Notes: generated by a model not told the origin, from the letters alone. 59,524 nucleotides of DNA from an uncultured Gammaproteobacteria bacterium (GCA_947258975.1 CAMYKK010000037.1:1-59524); one strand, 5' to 3'. Positions 28,107 through 37,587 are shown, numbered from the stretch's first letter. Numbers and translations are program-made.

Positions 28107-29572
28107 GCCGCCATTCCCAGTGTCTGCCTCACAATGTCACGATCGCTTAGCGGTAACTTTCGATCGCCGACCTGCTGCACCAGCTCGTGACCCTTGCCCG
28201 CCACAAGAACCCAGTCCCGGGATTCCGCATTGTGAATCGCCCAGCGAATCGCTTGGGATCGATCGTGGATTACTTTGGGTGCCGCTTCCATACCGGCAAT
28301 AATCTCGGCGACGATGGCCTGCGGTCTCTCCAAACGGGGATTATCGTCGGTGAGGACAACGACATCGGCAAGCGTCTCTGCCATCTTACCCATCATCGGC
28401 CGTTTGGCACGGTCTCGATCGCCGCCACACCCGAACACACACCACAACCGCTGAGCGCAGTACTCGCGGATAGACCGCAGTGCGTGGGACAGGGCGTCTG
28501 GTGTATGCGCATAGTCGACGACGACGGTGGGCGTCTCGTTGACGCTGCGGAACAACTCCATGCGTCCGGGAACGGGCCGAAGGCGCTCCATCACCGCGAC
28601 GACATGATCTGTGTCACACCCAGACGCGAGCAACACCGCGGTTACAGCCAACAGGTTCGCTGCGTTGATACGGCCAATCAAAGAGGATCGCACGGTGAAT
28701 ACCTGCTCGCTGGCTCTCATCACTACAGTGAGACCCGCATCGTCAGGCGTTACAGACTCGGCGCACACGTCTCCGGCTTCCAACCCGAAGGTCCAGCTGT
28801 TTTGCGCGCTGGTTCGGCGGCGCAATGTATAGCTGAAGGGGTCATCGTGATTGAGCACCGCAATTTGCAGCGAGGCGCAATCAAACAACAGTGCCTTGCT
28901 GCCTCCATAGGCGGCCATATCCTCGTGATAGTCCAGATGATCATGGCTGAGATTCGTGAACACCGCGGCATCGAAGGCAACACCGGCTACACGTCCTTGA
29001 TCCAAGGCATGAGAAGACACCTCCATGCATACGTGGCTGGCGCCGTTGTCTCGAAAACGCCGCAATTCACGGTGTAATCGCACCGGATCCGGTGTCGTCT
29101 GCAATCCTGGCGTAATGTCATCGATAAAACCTATGCCCAGTGTTCCGATTAAGCCGCACCGTCCTCCGAGAGATTCAAGGGCTTGAGTCAGAAGATGCGT
29201 ACACGTGGTTTTACCGTTCGTTCCAGTTACCCCGGTGACCATCAGTTCCCGGGATGGATTTCCGTAAAACCGGCTCGCAATAACGCCGATTTTCTGTTGC
29301 AGACGAAATACCGGATAACACGCTACGCTGGTTTGCGGGGCGATCGCGCCGTCGGCTTCGTAGATCACTGCGGCTGCGCCTTGATCAACGGCCTGTTGCA
29401 CGTAATCGCGGCCATCACGGTGGTTTCCGGGGTAGGCGAAAAACATATCCCCCGCCCTGACCTCACGACTATCCAGCGTGATACCGGTTATCATGATGTC
29501 TGCGGTGGGTGCGATCGCAGCGAGGTCTCGCAGCAGTTCGCCCAAACGGATTTTCTGCCGAGTATCGTTCAT
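28103..29572 (-). CDS. murE: UDP-MurNAc-dipeptide--meso-diaminopimelate ligase MurE
   Basis: 489 residues. P-loop GVTGTNGKTTCTHLLTQAL, CMEVSSHALDQGRVAG, TNLSHDHLDYHEDM, and the DNPR motif in LTDDNPRLERPQAIV, which marks enzymes adding meso-diaminopimelate rather than lysine. The cell wall is therefore predicted to be of the mDAP type. The start overlaps the ftsI stop by four bases. Confidence 0.97.
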   Translation of the reverse strand: MNDTRQKIRLGELLRDLAAIAPTADIMITGITLDSREVRAGDMFFAYPGNHRDGRDYVQQAVDQGAAAVIYEADGAIAPQTSVACYPVFRLQQKIGVIASRFYGNPSRELMVTGVTGTNGKTTCTHLLTQALESLGGRCGLIGTLGIGFIDDITPGLQTTPDPVRLHRELRRFRDNGASHVCMEVSSHALDQGRVAGVAFDAAVFTNLSHDHLDYHEDMAAYGGSKALLFDCASLQIAVLNHDDPFSYTLRRRTSAQNSWTFGLEAGDVCAESVTPDDAGLTVVMRASEQVFTVRSSLIGRINAANLLAVTAVLLASGCDTDHVVAVMERLRPVPGRMELFRSVNETPTVVVDYAHTPDALSHALRSIREYCAQRLWCVFGCGGDRDRAKRPMMGKMAETLADVVVLTDDNPRLERPQAIVAEIIAGMEAAPKVIHDRSQAIRWAIHNAESRDWVLVAGKGHELVQQVGDRKLPLSDRDIVRQTLGMAA

Positions 29573-31281
29573 ACTCCCGCACCTTTTATATCGGCCTGAC
29601 GCTCGGGTTCCGCGTGACGATCCGGGGGTAGATTCAATAGCCGAAGTGCACCCGCCATGACCTTTGAAAACACCGGAGCCGCGACCTCGCCGCCGTAATA
29701 GTTTTCGCCACGCGGGTCGTTCACGACAACGACCATGACCAACCGCGGGTCACTCGCGGGAGCCATGCCGGCGAATACCGACATATACCTATCTTCCGCA
29801 TAGCCGGACTCGGTCACCTTGTGTACCGTACCGGTCTTTCCCGCGACTCGGTAGCGGTCAACACGAGCCGCTCTCCCGGTGCCATGGTCACTCACCGACT
29901 TCTCCAGCATTTCCCGCATTTGCCGTGCGATCGTGGGCTCCATTACACGGTCACCCACTACCGGTCCTTGCACCGGTGCGATACTGACCGGCAGCAGAAT
30001 ACCGTCGTTGGCCAACACCGCGTAAGCGCGCGCAAGCTGTAATGGGGTGGACGACAGCCCATATCCGAACGCCAGGGTGGCCTGTTCGATGGGACGCCAA
30101 CGGCGGCGCGCAGGCAAGGTGCCGGAAACCTCGCCCGGTAGCCCCACGCCGGTGGCATAGCCAAAACCGAGCGCCTTCAAGGCCGCGAACAGGCGCTGCG
30201 GTTCAAATTCCATGGCGATCTTGGCCGCACCGACGTTGCTGGACTTAACGATCACCCGCGACACCGTCAACAATCCATAATCCTTCACGTCACGTATGCG
30301 ATGGCGGCCAACCAGGAGATGACCGGGCGCGGTGTCGACACGTGTATCCGGTCCGAAACGACCACTCGCGAGCGCCATCGCGACGGTAAACGGCTTGATC
30401 GTGGAGCCCGGTTCAAACACATCGGTCACTGCGCGATTGCGAAATCGGCTACCACGGATATCGTCGCGGTTATTGGGATTGAAACTCGGGGCATTGACCA
30501 TCGCCAATACTTCTCCAGTCTTGGCATCCAATACCACAACCGACGCGCTTTTTGCTTGGTGGCGGTGCATCGCCGCTTGCAGATAGCGGTGGGCCAGAAA
30601 CTGTATACGGGCGTCGAGGCTGATACGGAGGTCGCGGCCGTTTATCACCGGCTGGATACGTTCGACGCGTTCCACGATGTGCCCCAGCCGATCTTTGAGT
30701 ACCCGGGTCGTGCCGGCGACGCCGGTCAAATGCGCGTTGTGCGCCAACTCAATGCCTTCCTGACCTTCATCGTCGATATTGGTGAAACCGAGCACGTGAC
30801 CGGTATAGGGTCCAGCGGGATAGTAACGCCGATACTCCCTCACCAGATCCACGCCGGGTATTTTCAGGCTCATGATGCGCTTGACGGTGTCGGGAGGAAG
30901 ATGGCGTTTCAGGTACGTGAACTCTCGTTGTCGATTTTTTCGGCACAGCTTTTTTAAATGCGCGGGCGACACCTTCAGCAAGCGCGCGAGCTTGCGCCAC
31001 GAATGACCTTGCTTCAGCAATGTTCCCGGATGCGCCCACACCGAATCGACAGGCGTACTCACAGCGAGCGGCTCACCGTTTCGGTCAATGATCATTCCAC
31101 GGGTGGGCGGTGTGTGCACCACGCGCAGGTAACGCGCATCGCCCTGGGCTTTGAGATAATCGGTATCGACGACCTGCAGGAACACCGCTCGAGCGGCAAG
31201 TAATCCAAGGCTCAAGAACAATACAACTAATACCAGCCAATGGCGGCCGGCAAACGCGATGGGTTGCTGCCGCGCGTTCAT
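29569..31281 (-). CDS. ftsI: septal peptidoglycan transpeptidase FtsI (PBP3)
   Basis: Class B penicillin-binding protein of the divisome. 570 residues: a membrane helix at about 15-33, a pedestal domain (RGMIIDRNGEPLAVSTPVDS, 61-80) and a transpeptidase domain with the three active-site motifs S293-TI-K296, SSN 347-349 and KTGT 482-485. It overlaps ftsL and murE by four bases each. Its SEDS partner FtsW is split in this sequence, whereas FtsI looks fully intact. Confidence 0.98.
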   Translation of the reverse strand: MNARQQPIAFAGRHWLVLVVLFLSLGLLAARAVFLQVVDTDYLKAQGDARYLRVVHTPPTRGMIIDRNGEPLAVSTPVDSVWAHPGTLLKQGHSWRKLARLLKVSPAHLKKLCRKNRQREFTYLKRHLPPDTVKRIMSLKIPGVDLVREYRRYYPAGPYTGHVLGFTNIDDEGQEGIELAHNAHLTGVAGTTRVLKDRLGHIVERVERIQPVINGRDLRISLDARIQFLAHRYLQAAMHRHQAKSASVVVLDAKTGEVLAMVNAPSFNPNNRDDIRGSRFRNRAVTDVFEPGSTIKPFTVAMALASGRFGPDTRVDTAPGHLLVGRHRIRDVKDYGLLTVSRVIVKSSNVGAAKIAMEFEPQRLFAALKALGFGYATGVGLPGEVSGTLPARRRWRPIEQATLAFGYGLSSTPLQLARAYAVLANDGILLPVSIAPVQGPVVGDRVMEPTIARQMREMLEKSVSDHGTGRAARVDRYRVAGKTGTVHKVTESGYAEDRYMSVFAGMAPASDPRLVMVVVVNDPRGENYYGGEVAAPVFSKVMAGALRLLNLPPDRHAEPERQADIKGAGV

Positions 31282-31547
31282 TGAGGCGGTTCCGACAATA
31301 TCAACATGTTATCGGAGCTCGGAATGATCATGCCCAGTTTCTCGTGGGCGTTTCTTTCCACCAAGCGGTGCAACGACCAGGTACTTTCTTCCAGCAACAA
31401 TTGCCGCCATTCAATATTCAACTGATCGCGTTGCAATTGTGCGTCAGTGAGGGCAATAAACGTCAATCGATGCTGATGACGAACATAGACAACCGCGATC
31501 CCGCTGATCACAACCACCGCAAGCAACACCAGCATCGCGTTACGCAT
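31278..31547 (-). CDS. ftsL: cell division protein FtsL
   Basis: 89 residues: a short N-terminus, one membrane helix (about 4-22) and a periplasmic coiled-coil segment (LTDAQLQRDQLNIEWRQLLL). It forms a complex with FtsB and FtsQ. The call rests on size, topology and the place between rsmH and ftsI, since the primary sequence of FtsL is poorly conserved. It overlaps both neighbours (8 and 4 bases). Confidence 0.93.
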   Translation of the reverse strand: MRNAMLVLLAVVVISGIAVVYVRHQHRLTFIALTDAQLQRDQLNIEWRQLLLEESTWSLHRLVERNAHEKLGMIIPSSDNMLILSEPPQ

Positions 31548-32484
31548 ACGCCACCTCGGTTCGCTCGGCGACGCGCATCACTGCGCTGCGCGCGCGTGGA
31601 TTTTGCGTCACTTCCTGTTGGCCCGGTCTGATCGGCCTACCGATTAAACGTAATCGCGGCGTCAACCGGCTGGCAGGTATCGGAAAATCCGGTGGGTAGG
31701 GATCACCCTTTGACTCCCTGCGTAAGAACCGTTTGACAATCCGATCCTCCAATGAATGAAAACTTATGACGACGAGCCGCCCCCCGGCGGCCAACATTTC
31801 GACAGATTGGGGTAACGCGTCACGCAGTTGTTCCAACTCTTGATTCAAAAAAATTCGAATCGCCTGAAACGTCCGCGTGGCGGGATGTTTATGAGGATCC
31901 CGTTTGGGAATGGCTTGTTCTATAATCGCCGCAAGTTGCCGCGTGCGCTGAATAGGCTGCTGTTGACGGGCAGCCGCGATTGCGAACGCGATCCGTCTTG
32001 CATAGCGCTCCTCACCCAAGTTACGGATCACCCGTTCGAGTTCCTTGACATCCACGGTTTCCAGCCATTCGTTTGCCGGAACTCCGGTCCGTGTGTCCAT
32101 ACGCATATCCAAGGGGCCGTCATCTCTAAAACTGAACCCACGCGTTGCATCGTCCAATTGCGGAGACGACATTCCGAGGTCAAAGACTATCCCGTTTACT
32201 TTGCCGGTAATCGACAGTGACTCCGTGGCCCGCTTCAAGTCCGAGAACCGGTGATGAAGGATGATCACGCGACAGTCCCGCACCAGCAATGACCGCGCTG
32301 CTGCAACAGCGTCGGGATCCTGATCAATGACAATCAATCGGCCCCGGTCCGCAAGCAAGTCGAGGATCGCACTGCTGTGTCCGCCACGGCCAAATGTCGC
32401 GTCTATGAAAATTCCGTTCGGCTCAATGTTTAGTGCTTTCACCACTTCACTTGTCAGTACCGGATTATGCCTTTGTGTAACCAC
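31540..32484 (-). CDS. rsmH: 16S rRNA (cytosine-1402 N4) methyltransferase RsmH
   Basis: SAM-dependent methyltransferase (formerly MraW) acting on the ribosomal P site; RsmI, encoded nearby, modifies the ribose of the same nucleotide. 314 residues: HNPVLTSEVVKALNI, the SAM loop FIDATFGRGGHSSAIL (28-43), GIVFDLGMSSPQLDDATRGF, and ARSAVMRVAERTEVAYA at the C-terminus. 18 bases after mraZ. Confidence 0.98.
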   Translation of the reverse strand: MVTQRHNPVLTSEVVKALNIEPNGIFIDATFGRGGHSSAILDLLADRGRLIVIDQDPDAVAAARSLLVRDCRVIILHHRFSDLKRATESLSITGKVNGIVFDLGMSSPQLDDATRGFSFRDDGPLDMRMDTRTGVPANEWLETVDVKELERVIRNLGEERYARRIAFAIAAARQQQPIQRTRQLAAIIEQAIPKRDPHKHPATRTFQAIRIFLNQELEQLRDALPQSVEMLAAGGRLVVISFHSLEDRIVKRFLRRESKGDPYPPDFPIPASRLTPRLRLIGRPIRPGQQEVTQNPRARSAVMRVAERTEVAYA

Positions 32485-32502
32485 GGCGATATAACATCGG
32501 CG

Positions 32503-32961
32503 TCATAGGGACAATGATTCCAGTTCCACAGGTAACGGGCCTTCTTCTTCCATGTCCCTTGACAGCCATTCTTCGCGTCGAGAATTCCACAGTTCTTCGT
32601 TCCAGATTTCGAACTTGTTGCCTTGTCCGATCATGACCACACGCTTTTTCAGCTCGGCAAAATCACGCAGGGGCCCGGGCAGTAGCACACGGCCACTGGC
32701 GTCGAGGTCGCAATCGTTTGCGTGGCCGATTAGGATGCGTTTTAATCGCTGCGCGTTGCCGTTGAGACTGGGCAGATTGACCAGTTTCCGCTCGATCACT
32801 TCCCACTCGATCAGCGGATAAAGCCATAGGCAGCGTTCGTTGTCGTTGATGGTGACCACCATCCGGCCTTCGGTTTGCCGAAGCAGGCCATCCCGATAGC
32901 GCGTTGGGATTGCCAGCCGGCCTTTGGCATCCAGGTTAAGCGTGTTGACGCCGCGGAACAT
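32503..32961 (-). CDS. mraZ: transcriptional regulator MraZ
   Basis: 152 residues with two SpoVT/AbrB-like halves (FRGVNTLNLDAKGRLAIPTR, and ANDCDLDASGRVLLPGPLRD), each with the DxxGR core. MraZ forms rings that bind short TGGGN repeats in its own promoter and repress the dcw operon. Matching repeats are present just upstream. First gene of the dcw run. Confidence 0.97.
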   Translation of the reverse strand: MFRGVNTLNLDAKGRLAIPTRYRDGLLRQTEGRMVVTINDNERCLWLYPLIEWEVIERKLVNLPSLNGNAQRLKRILIGHANDCDLDASGRVLLPGPLRDFAELKKRVVMIGQGNKFEIWNEELWNSRREEWLSRDMEEEGPLPVELESLSL

Positions 32962-32982
32962 TGCCCCTCACCTGCCCGATTT

Positions 32983-33007
32983 ATCCACGTTTTCCCACTT
33001 CTCCCCA
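32983..33007 (-). promoter_or_regulatory. MraZ operator: three direct repeats upstream of mraZ
   Basis: On the minus strand TGGGG (33007-33003), TGGGA (32997-32993) and TGGAT (32987-32983) repeat every 10 bases, matching the TGGGN-N5 direct repeats bound by MraZ in E. coli and other bacteria. They lie between the promoter and the start codon, where binding would block transcription. Confidence 0.75.
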
Positions 33008-33018
33008 CTAATAAACAC

Positions 33019-33048
33019 ACTATAGAGAGGTCAAATGGCCGGTGTCAA
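33019..33048 (-). promoter_or_regulatory. sigma-70 promoter of the dcw operon
   Basis: A perfect -35 TTGACA (33048-33043) and a -10 TATAGT (33024-33019, 5 of 6) are separated by 18 bases on the minus strand. Transcription would begin near 33012, just before the MraZ repeats and about 50 bases before the mraZ ATG. Confidence 0.75.
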
Positions 33049-33301
33049 GCAAAAAACGGTTCCGATCCAACCAAGATTCTCCCTTATCTGACAATCGGTT
33101 ACGTCGTTTTTACTCGAGCCCGCGTGCACCGCGCGGCACACCTCAACGGCGGCGGGAAGCTCCCACCGCGCTCCAATCGCGAATCCCCCGCGATAACCGG
33201 ACCTAGCCTTTTGAAATTAATGGGCATTTTGGGCACTGACGCGCGCACGGCGGGAGTGCCCGCGCGGCGTGCGCGGATGCGGCGTGCGCGAGAGAGGGGA
33301 T

Positions 33302-33714
33302 GAGAGTCAGCCTGTAAGCCGGGTTCTGTCGGGGACAATCATTCATCTGGGACAGGCGTCGCCACCTGCCTCGAGCGACCTACCCGGACCCGGTGCGGGC
33401 CACACCAAGGGGTCCCTATGCGGTCTTGCTCCAGGTGGGGTTTGCCCTGCCACGGGCGTTACCGCCCGCGCGGTGCGCTCTTACCGCACCTTTTCACCCT
33501 TACCGGCCACCTACCCTCGGACGACCCAGTACAGACCGGTACACCGTCTCTCGCGCCGTGTACACGGGTCCTGACGCGCCCCAGGGTAGGCGACCGGCGG
33601 TATATTTTCTGTGGCACTTTCCGTCGGCTCGCGCCGCCCAGGCGTTACCTGGCACCCTGCCCTATGGAGCCCGGACTTTCCTCCCCCGAAGGGGCGACTG
33701 TCCGGCTGACTCTC
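33302..33714 (-). ncRNA. rnpB: RNase P RNA (class A)
   Basis: Catalytic RNA that matures tRNA 5' ends. On the minus strand the 5' part contains GGACAGTCGCCCC, then GAGGAAAGTCCGGGCTCC. The middle has GGTAAGGGTGAAAAGGTGCG and GTAAGAGCGCACC, and the 3' part has AGATGAATGATTGTCC and ACAGAACCCGGCTTACAGG. The terminal GAGTCAGCC/GGCTGACTC pairing closes the molecule. About 413 bases, slightly long for the family. Between rsmI and mraZ, as in many gammaproteobacteria. Ends are approximate. Confidence 0.96.
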
Positions 33715-33757
33715 CAGTTCACGATACAAGATCGGGACCACTTGATACAAGTGCTTC

Positions 33758-34609
33758 TTAACCCCGGGATTGACGGAGCGCCAGTCGATAGACCTCGTTC
33801 CTGCTGGCGCCGGTGATATGCGCCGCCAGGTCCACCGCCTGCTTCAACGGCACGGCGGCCCGCAACAACGTCAGCACGCGCTGCAATTCCGCCGTCTCCG
33901 GTGCAGTATCCGGTCGTCCGTGCACCAGGAGGACGAATTCCCCCTTTTGCTGCCGGGGTTCGTTCTCCAGCCATGCCAGCAGGTTTGCGAGCGTATCGCG
34001 CTTGACGGTTTCGAACTTTTTTGTCATCTCGCGCGCAATGACCGCTTCACGATGCGCATCGAATATCGACACCATGTCGCGTAGCGTGGCGAGTATGCGA
34101 TGCACGGATTCATAGGCGATGATCGTGCGTGATTCGTCTTTCAGGGCCTCGAGACGGCGCCGCCTGGGCGCCGCCTTGGATGGGAGAAACCCTTCGAAAA
34201 CAAAGCGATCAGTTGGCAACCCGGCAATTGACAATGCGTTAATGACCGCGCAGGGACCGGGCGCCGCAGTCACGCGGATGCCATGTTCTTGCGCCAAGCG
34301 CACGAGGTGATAACCCGCATCGTTGATAAGCGGTGTGCCGGCATCGCTGATCAGCGCAATTTCCTCTCCGTGCACCAACCTATCCAATAATTCCGGGGCC
34401 CGTCGCCGCTCGTTGTGATCATGGTAGGCGATCATGGGAGTGTCGATGCGGTAGCGATCCGCAAGTTTACGGCTGACGCGCGTGTCTTCCGCGGCAATCA
34501 CATCGACTTGCGAAAGAATGCCAATTGCCCGCGGGCTGATGTCTCCCAGATTCCCGATCGGTGTTGCCACAATATATAAGATTCCACCTTTGCCTGGCTG
34601 CTTGGCCAC
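33758..34609 (-). CDS. rsmI: 16S rRNA (cytidine-1402 2'-O) methyltransferase RsmI
   Basis: 283 residues of the tetrapyrrole-methylase fold: LYIVATPIGNLGDISPRAI (11-29), AAEDTRVSRKL, ALISDAGTPLINDAGYHLV, AAPGPCAVINALSIAGLPTD, and FVFEGFLPSK. It methylates the ribose of the nucleotide whose base is methylated by RsmH. It diverges from lpoA across 46 bases, and rnpB lies just downstream on the same strand. Confidence 0.97.
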   Translation of the reverse strand: MAKQPGKGGILYIVATPIGNLGDISPRAIGILSQVDVIAAEDTRVSRKLADRYRIDTPMIAYHDHNERRRAPELLDRLVHGEEIALISDAGTPLINDAGYHLVRLAQEHGIRVTAAPGPCAVINALSIAGLPTDRFVFEGFLPSKAAPRRRRLEALKDESRTIIAYESVHRILATLRDMVSIFDAHREAVIAREMTKKFETVKRDTLANLLAWLENEPRQQKGEFVLLVHGRPDTAPETAELQRVLTLLRAAVPLKQAVDLAAHITGASRNEVYRLALRQSRG

Positions 34610-34619
34610 TCGCTATACT
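34590..34619 (+). promoter_or_regulatory. possible sigma-70 promoter of lpoA
   Basis: TTGCCT (34590-34595) and TATACT (34614-34619) are separated by 18 bases and lie about 37 bases before the lpoA GTG. They overlap the start of the divergent rsmI gene. Confidence 0.45.
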
Positions 34620-34655
34620 CCGTTTGCCCTGGTTTCAATAAGATCCTGCTCAATT

Positions 34656-36632
34656 GTGAACATCCGACTCATTACAACCGTCGCCGCCTTTGCTATCGCC
34701 GGCTGCGCATCGCACCCGGCACCGCAAATCCCCGCAACGCGGACCATAGAAATCAATGAAGTGCCGGGTTCCCCTGCCGATGAATCTGCCGCCAAGACGC
34801 CGACGGCACAGGAACTCCTCAACTCCGCCTCCGAGTACCTTACCCGCGCTGAGGGCGCGTTACCACCAGAGCGCGCTGACTACCAATTCAAAGCCGCCGC
34901 GGCATTAATTCAATCGGGACGCCATGATCCGGCCTCGCGTCTCCTAAACTCCATGGATCTGAACGGACTGGCGCCCGTCTATGAAACGCGCCGCCAATTA
35001 CTCAGGGGGCGCATCGCGATAGGTACAAACCGTCCCAATACGGCCTTTGTACTATTGTCCGGTGTTGAAAAGCGGCCCAACCTCGACCCCCAACTGAGCG
35101 CCCAGTTGTGGCTGCTGAGAGCGCGGACGAATCTGCTCGTGGAACGCCCGCTGGAAGCGGTTCGCAATTTAATCATGCGCGAAACATACTTGGTCGATCC
35201 GGAGGAACTGCTGTTCAATCAACGTCGGATTTGGGCCTTGCTCAATCGGACAAGAATGAATCAACTGCTCGACGTACGCCAGACTGTTCCCGATGAGGAA
35301 TTGTCCGGTTGGATCGATCTCACCCTGATCCATATGGAGCATGGCCACGATGCATTCCGCCTCGAAAATGAGATTCGGCGATGGCAGTCGCTGTATCCAC
35401 AACACAGCGCGCGTCTGTTCTTGCAACGACGCGCCAGCGCGTTCAGTGGAGCATCAATCATTGCGGCCCGACAGGTTGCGTTGTTGTTGCCGCTAGCCTC
35501 GGAATATGGACGCGCAGCGCAAGCGGTGCATGACGGGTTTACGGCGGTTCACAATGCCAATGGCGATCCCAACAAACCGGAGATCGTTGTATACGACATC
35601 GGGTCTGAAGCTGGGCTGTCACCGATCTATTATCGGCTGGCGGCGCAGGAGGGCGCTGACTTGATCGTCGGACCGCTGGGTAAAGAGGCTGTCGCTGCGT
35701 TGCTTACAACCGAGACACTCGCAGTCCCCACTTTGCTGCTTGGCGGTACGCACGGGGGTGAATCGCTTCCTAAAAATGGATTTCAATTTGATCTGTCACC
35801 GGAACAAGACGCGGAACAGACCGCATTGCGCGCCTATCTTGATGGACACCGTACCGCGGCGGTGCTGTATCCGGAAACGACGTGGGGCCAGCGCGTCCAA
35901 GACGCCTTCAGCGCGCGCTGGCAGGAATTGGGGGGAGTGGTGGTGGAAAGCCGTCCCTATGTGGAAAACCGGCCGGATTACTCCACGCCTATCAAGGAGG
36001 TCTTGAATCTCGACAACAGCGAGGGGCGCAAGCATGCACTGTCAGCGGTGATAAAAACGAAACTGGTATTTCAACCTCGACGCCGACAGGACATCGACTT
36101 TCTGTTCGTCGCCGCAAAGACAGCAACTGCTCGATTATTGAAACCACAGATCAACTTTTTTCAGGCGCACAACGTGCCGGTGTACGCGACCTCGCATATC
36201 TATTCGGGGAAGCCCGACCCGGTGAACGATGTCGACCTGAACGGCATCGTATTCGGTGATATGCCATGGCTACTGGGAAATGATGGGCGGATTCGCAATG
36301 CTCGCAAGCGCATTCAGGGTCCTTGGCCATATGCCTTCAGCCCACTGGATCGGCTATTCGCCCTAGGCATGGACAGCTATGCGATAATCCCGGCTCTTGC
36401 GCGATTGCGTGAAGACCAAGATTTACTCATCGAGGGCGTCACCGCAAATTTGAGCATGGAGCGGACAGGACGGGTCATACGTCACTTGAGTTGGGCGCGG
36501 TTCGAAAATGGACGACCGGTATTGCAGGAGCCTGCGGTGGGCGAGCGACGCGCTGATTTGTACGAATCTGGGAACGAGGCACTTGGCATTCCATTTGAAA
36601 CGAGGGCAGCAGGCGGAGCGCAAAGCCCGTGA
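34656..36632 (+). CDS. lpoA: outer-membrane lipoprotein LpoA, activator of PBP1A
   Basis: 658 residues. I chose the GTG at 34656 because it gives a lipoprotein signal (VNIRLITTVAAFAIAGC, lipobox Cys about 17); the open frame before it lies in the rsmI promoter and 5' end. An N-terminal TPR-like helical domain (about 40-280) is followed by a C-terminal periplasmic-binding-protein-like domain (about 290-640; VALLLPLASEYGRAAQAVHD, DLIVGPLGKEAVAAL). LpoA spans the periplasm from the outer membrane to stimulate the transpeptidase of PBP1A. The block rsmI-lpoA-yraN-gmhA-dolP is conserved in Pseudomonas and relatives. Confidence 0.93.
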   Translation: MNIRLITTVAAFAIAGCASHPAPQIPATRTIEINEVPGSPADESAAKTPTAQELLNSASEYLTRAEGALPPERADYQFKAAAALIQSGRHDPASRLLNSMDLNGLAPVYETRRQLLRGRIAIGTNRPNTAFVLLSGVEKRPNLDPQLSAQLWLLRARTNLLVERPLEAVRNLIMRETYLVDPEELLFNQRRIWALLNRTRMNQLLDVRQTVPDEELSGWIDLTLIHMEHGHDAFRLENEIRRWQSLYPQHSARLFLQRRASAFSGASIIAARQVALLLPLASEYGRAAQAVHDGFTAVHNANGDPNKPEIVVYDIGSEAGLSPIYYRLAAQEGADLIVGPLGKEAVAALLTTETLAVPTLLLGGTHGGESLPKNGFQFDLSPEQDAEQTALRAYLDGHRTAAVLYPETTWGQRVQDAFSARWQELGGVVVESRPYVENRPDYSTPIKEVLNLDNSEGRKHALSAVIKTKLVFQPRRRQDIDFLFVAAKTATARLLKPQINFFQAHNVPVYATSHIYSGKPDPVNDVDLNGIVFGDMPWLLGNDGRIRNARKRIQGPWPYAFSPLDRLFALGMDSYAIIPALARLREDQDLLIEGVTANLSMERTGRVIRHLSWARFENGRPVLQEPAVGERRADLYESGNEALGIPFETRAAGGAQSP

Positions 36633-36939
36633 CTTCTTGATCCGAAAAGGTTTACGGCATATTGACTCAAACTACCGCTGTCCCTGCGGGGAACTCGATC
36701 TGGTAATGGACGATGGGGAGTACGTCGTTTTCGTGGAGGTCCGTTATCGGAACAGTAACCAGTTCGGCGGTGCGTTAGACAGCATCGATTCACGAAAACA
36801 AAAAAGATTGCGCGCCTCCGCCGAACATTATCGTCAACGCCACAAACCGATCAGCAAACGTCCGTGCCGTTTCGATGTCATATGTCTTACCGGTAATATC
36901 GACTCTGTGAATCCAGATTGGATAAAAGATGCATTTTGA
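36583..36939 (+). CDS. yraN: YraN family (UPF0102) nuclease-fold protein
   Basis: 118 residues from a TTG start, chosen because GGAACGAGG lies a few bases upstream and the protein then begins MAFHLKRGQQAERKARDFL, as in the family. The restriction-endonuclease-like core is visible: NYRCPCGELDLVMDDGEYVV with E and D in the catalytic positions, then FVEVRYRNS (ExK-like variant E-V-R). It overlaps the end of lpoA by 50 bases. A role in DNA processing is suspected for the family but not settled. Confidence 0.88.
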   Translation: MAFHLKRGQQAERKARDFLIRKGLRHIDSNYRCPCGELDLVMDDGEYVVFVEVRYRNSNQFGGALDSIDSRKQKRLRASAEHYRQRHKPISKRPCRFDVICLTGNIDSVNPDWIKDAF

Positions 36940-36993
36940 TATAGGGCATGCACCGCCGGATAAAATTTATCATAACCATGTGCGCTAATTGTT

Positions 36994-37587
36994 ATGACCA
37001 GTGACCCGATACAGCGTGTTCTTGGTAACTTTCAAGAGAGCATGGACGTTATTCGCAATGCCATGGATAACATTGCCGCCGATATCGTCGCCGCGGCGCA
37101 GCTAATGACAGACGCACTGTATCAGGGCCGTAAGCTGCTTTGCTGCGGAAACGGCGGTTCGGCTGCAGACTCACAGCATTTTTCGGCAGAGATGCTGAAC
37201 CGTTTTGAGGCCGAACGCCCAGGTCTGGCGGCGTTGGCGCTGACCACCGACAGTTCCACGCTGACATCAATCGCCAACGATTACAGTTATGATGACGTGT
37301 TTAGAAAGCAAGTGATGGCTCTGGGTCAGCCACACGATATATTGTTCGTGATTACCACATCGGGCAACTCATCAAACATCCTGCGCGCGGTGGCTGCCGC
37401 GCATGAACGCGAGATGCCATGCGTCGCCTTGAACGGAAAAGCAGGTGGCGAACTTACACACCTGCTGGACCACAATGACGTGAACATTCTGGTGCCCGGA
37501 CCGTCCACCGCCAGGATACAGGAAGTGCATGGCATAATAATCCACTGCATTTGTGATTTAATCGATCGACAACTATTGGGCCAATGA
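36994..37587 (+). CDS. gmhA: SIS-domain phosphoheptose isomerase (GmhA; alternatively DiaA)
   Basis: 197 residues with one SIS domain: LLCCGNGGSAADSQHFSAEM, TTSGNSSNILRAV, and ARIQEVHGIIIHCICDLID. The active-site glutamate (in QHFSAEML) and histidine (in IQEVH) of GmhA align with those of the E. coli enzyme, favouring sedoheptulose-7-phosphate isomerase activity for LPS heptose. The same locus in other gammaproteobacteria encodes DiaA, a DnaA-binding paralogue, so that role cannot be excluded. hldC two genes downstream supports the heptose reading. dolP overlaps its stop codon. Confidence 0.85.
   Translation: MTSDPIQRVLGNFQESMDVIRNAMDNIAADIVAAAQLMTDALYQGRKLLCCGNGGSAADSQHFSAEMLNRFEAERPGLAALALTTDSSTLTSIANDYSYDDVFRKQVMALGQPHDILFVITTSGNSSNILRAVAAAHEREMPCVALNGKAGGELTHLLDHNDVNILVPGPSTARIQEVHGIIIHCICDLIDRQLLGQ

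Noticed and set aside
33210-33290. Terminator of rnpB from the GGGCACT/AGTGCCC inverted repeat.
   Set aside because: The 17-base loop is G+C-rich and no T run follows on the minus strand, so I could not support it.
34482-34655. Upstream extension of lpoA by 58 codons.
   Set aside because: It would place the lipoprotein signal in the middle of the protein and lies within the promoter and 5' end of rsmI.
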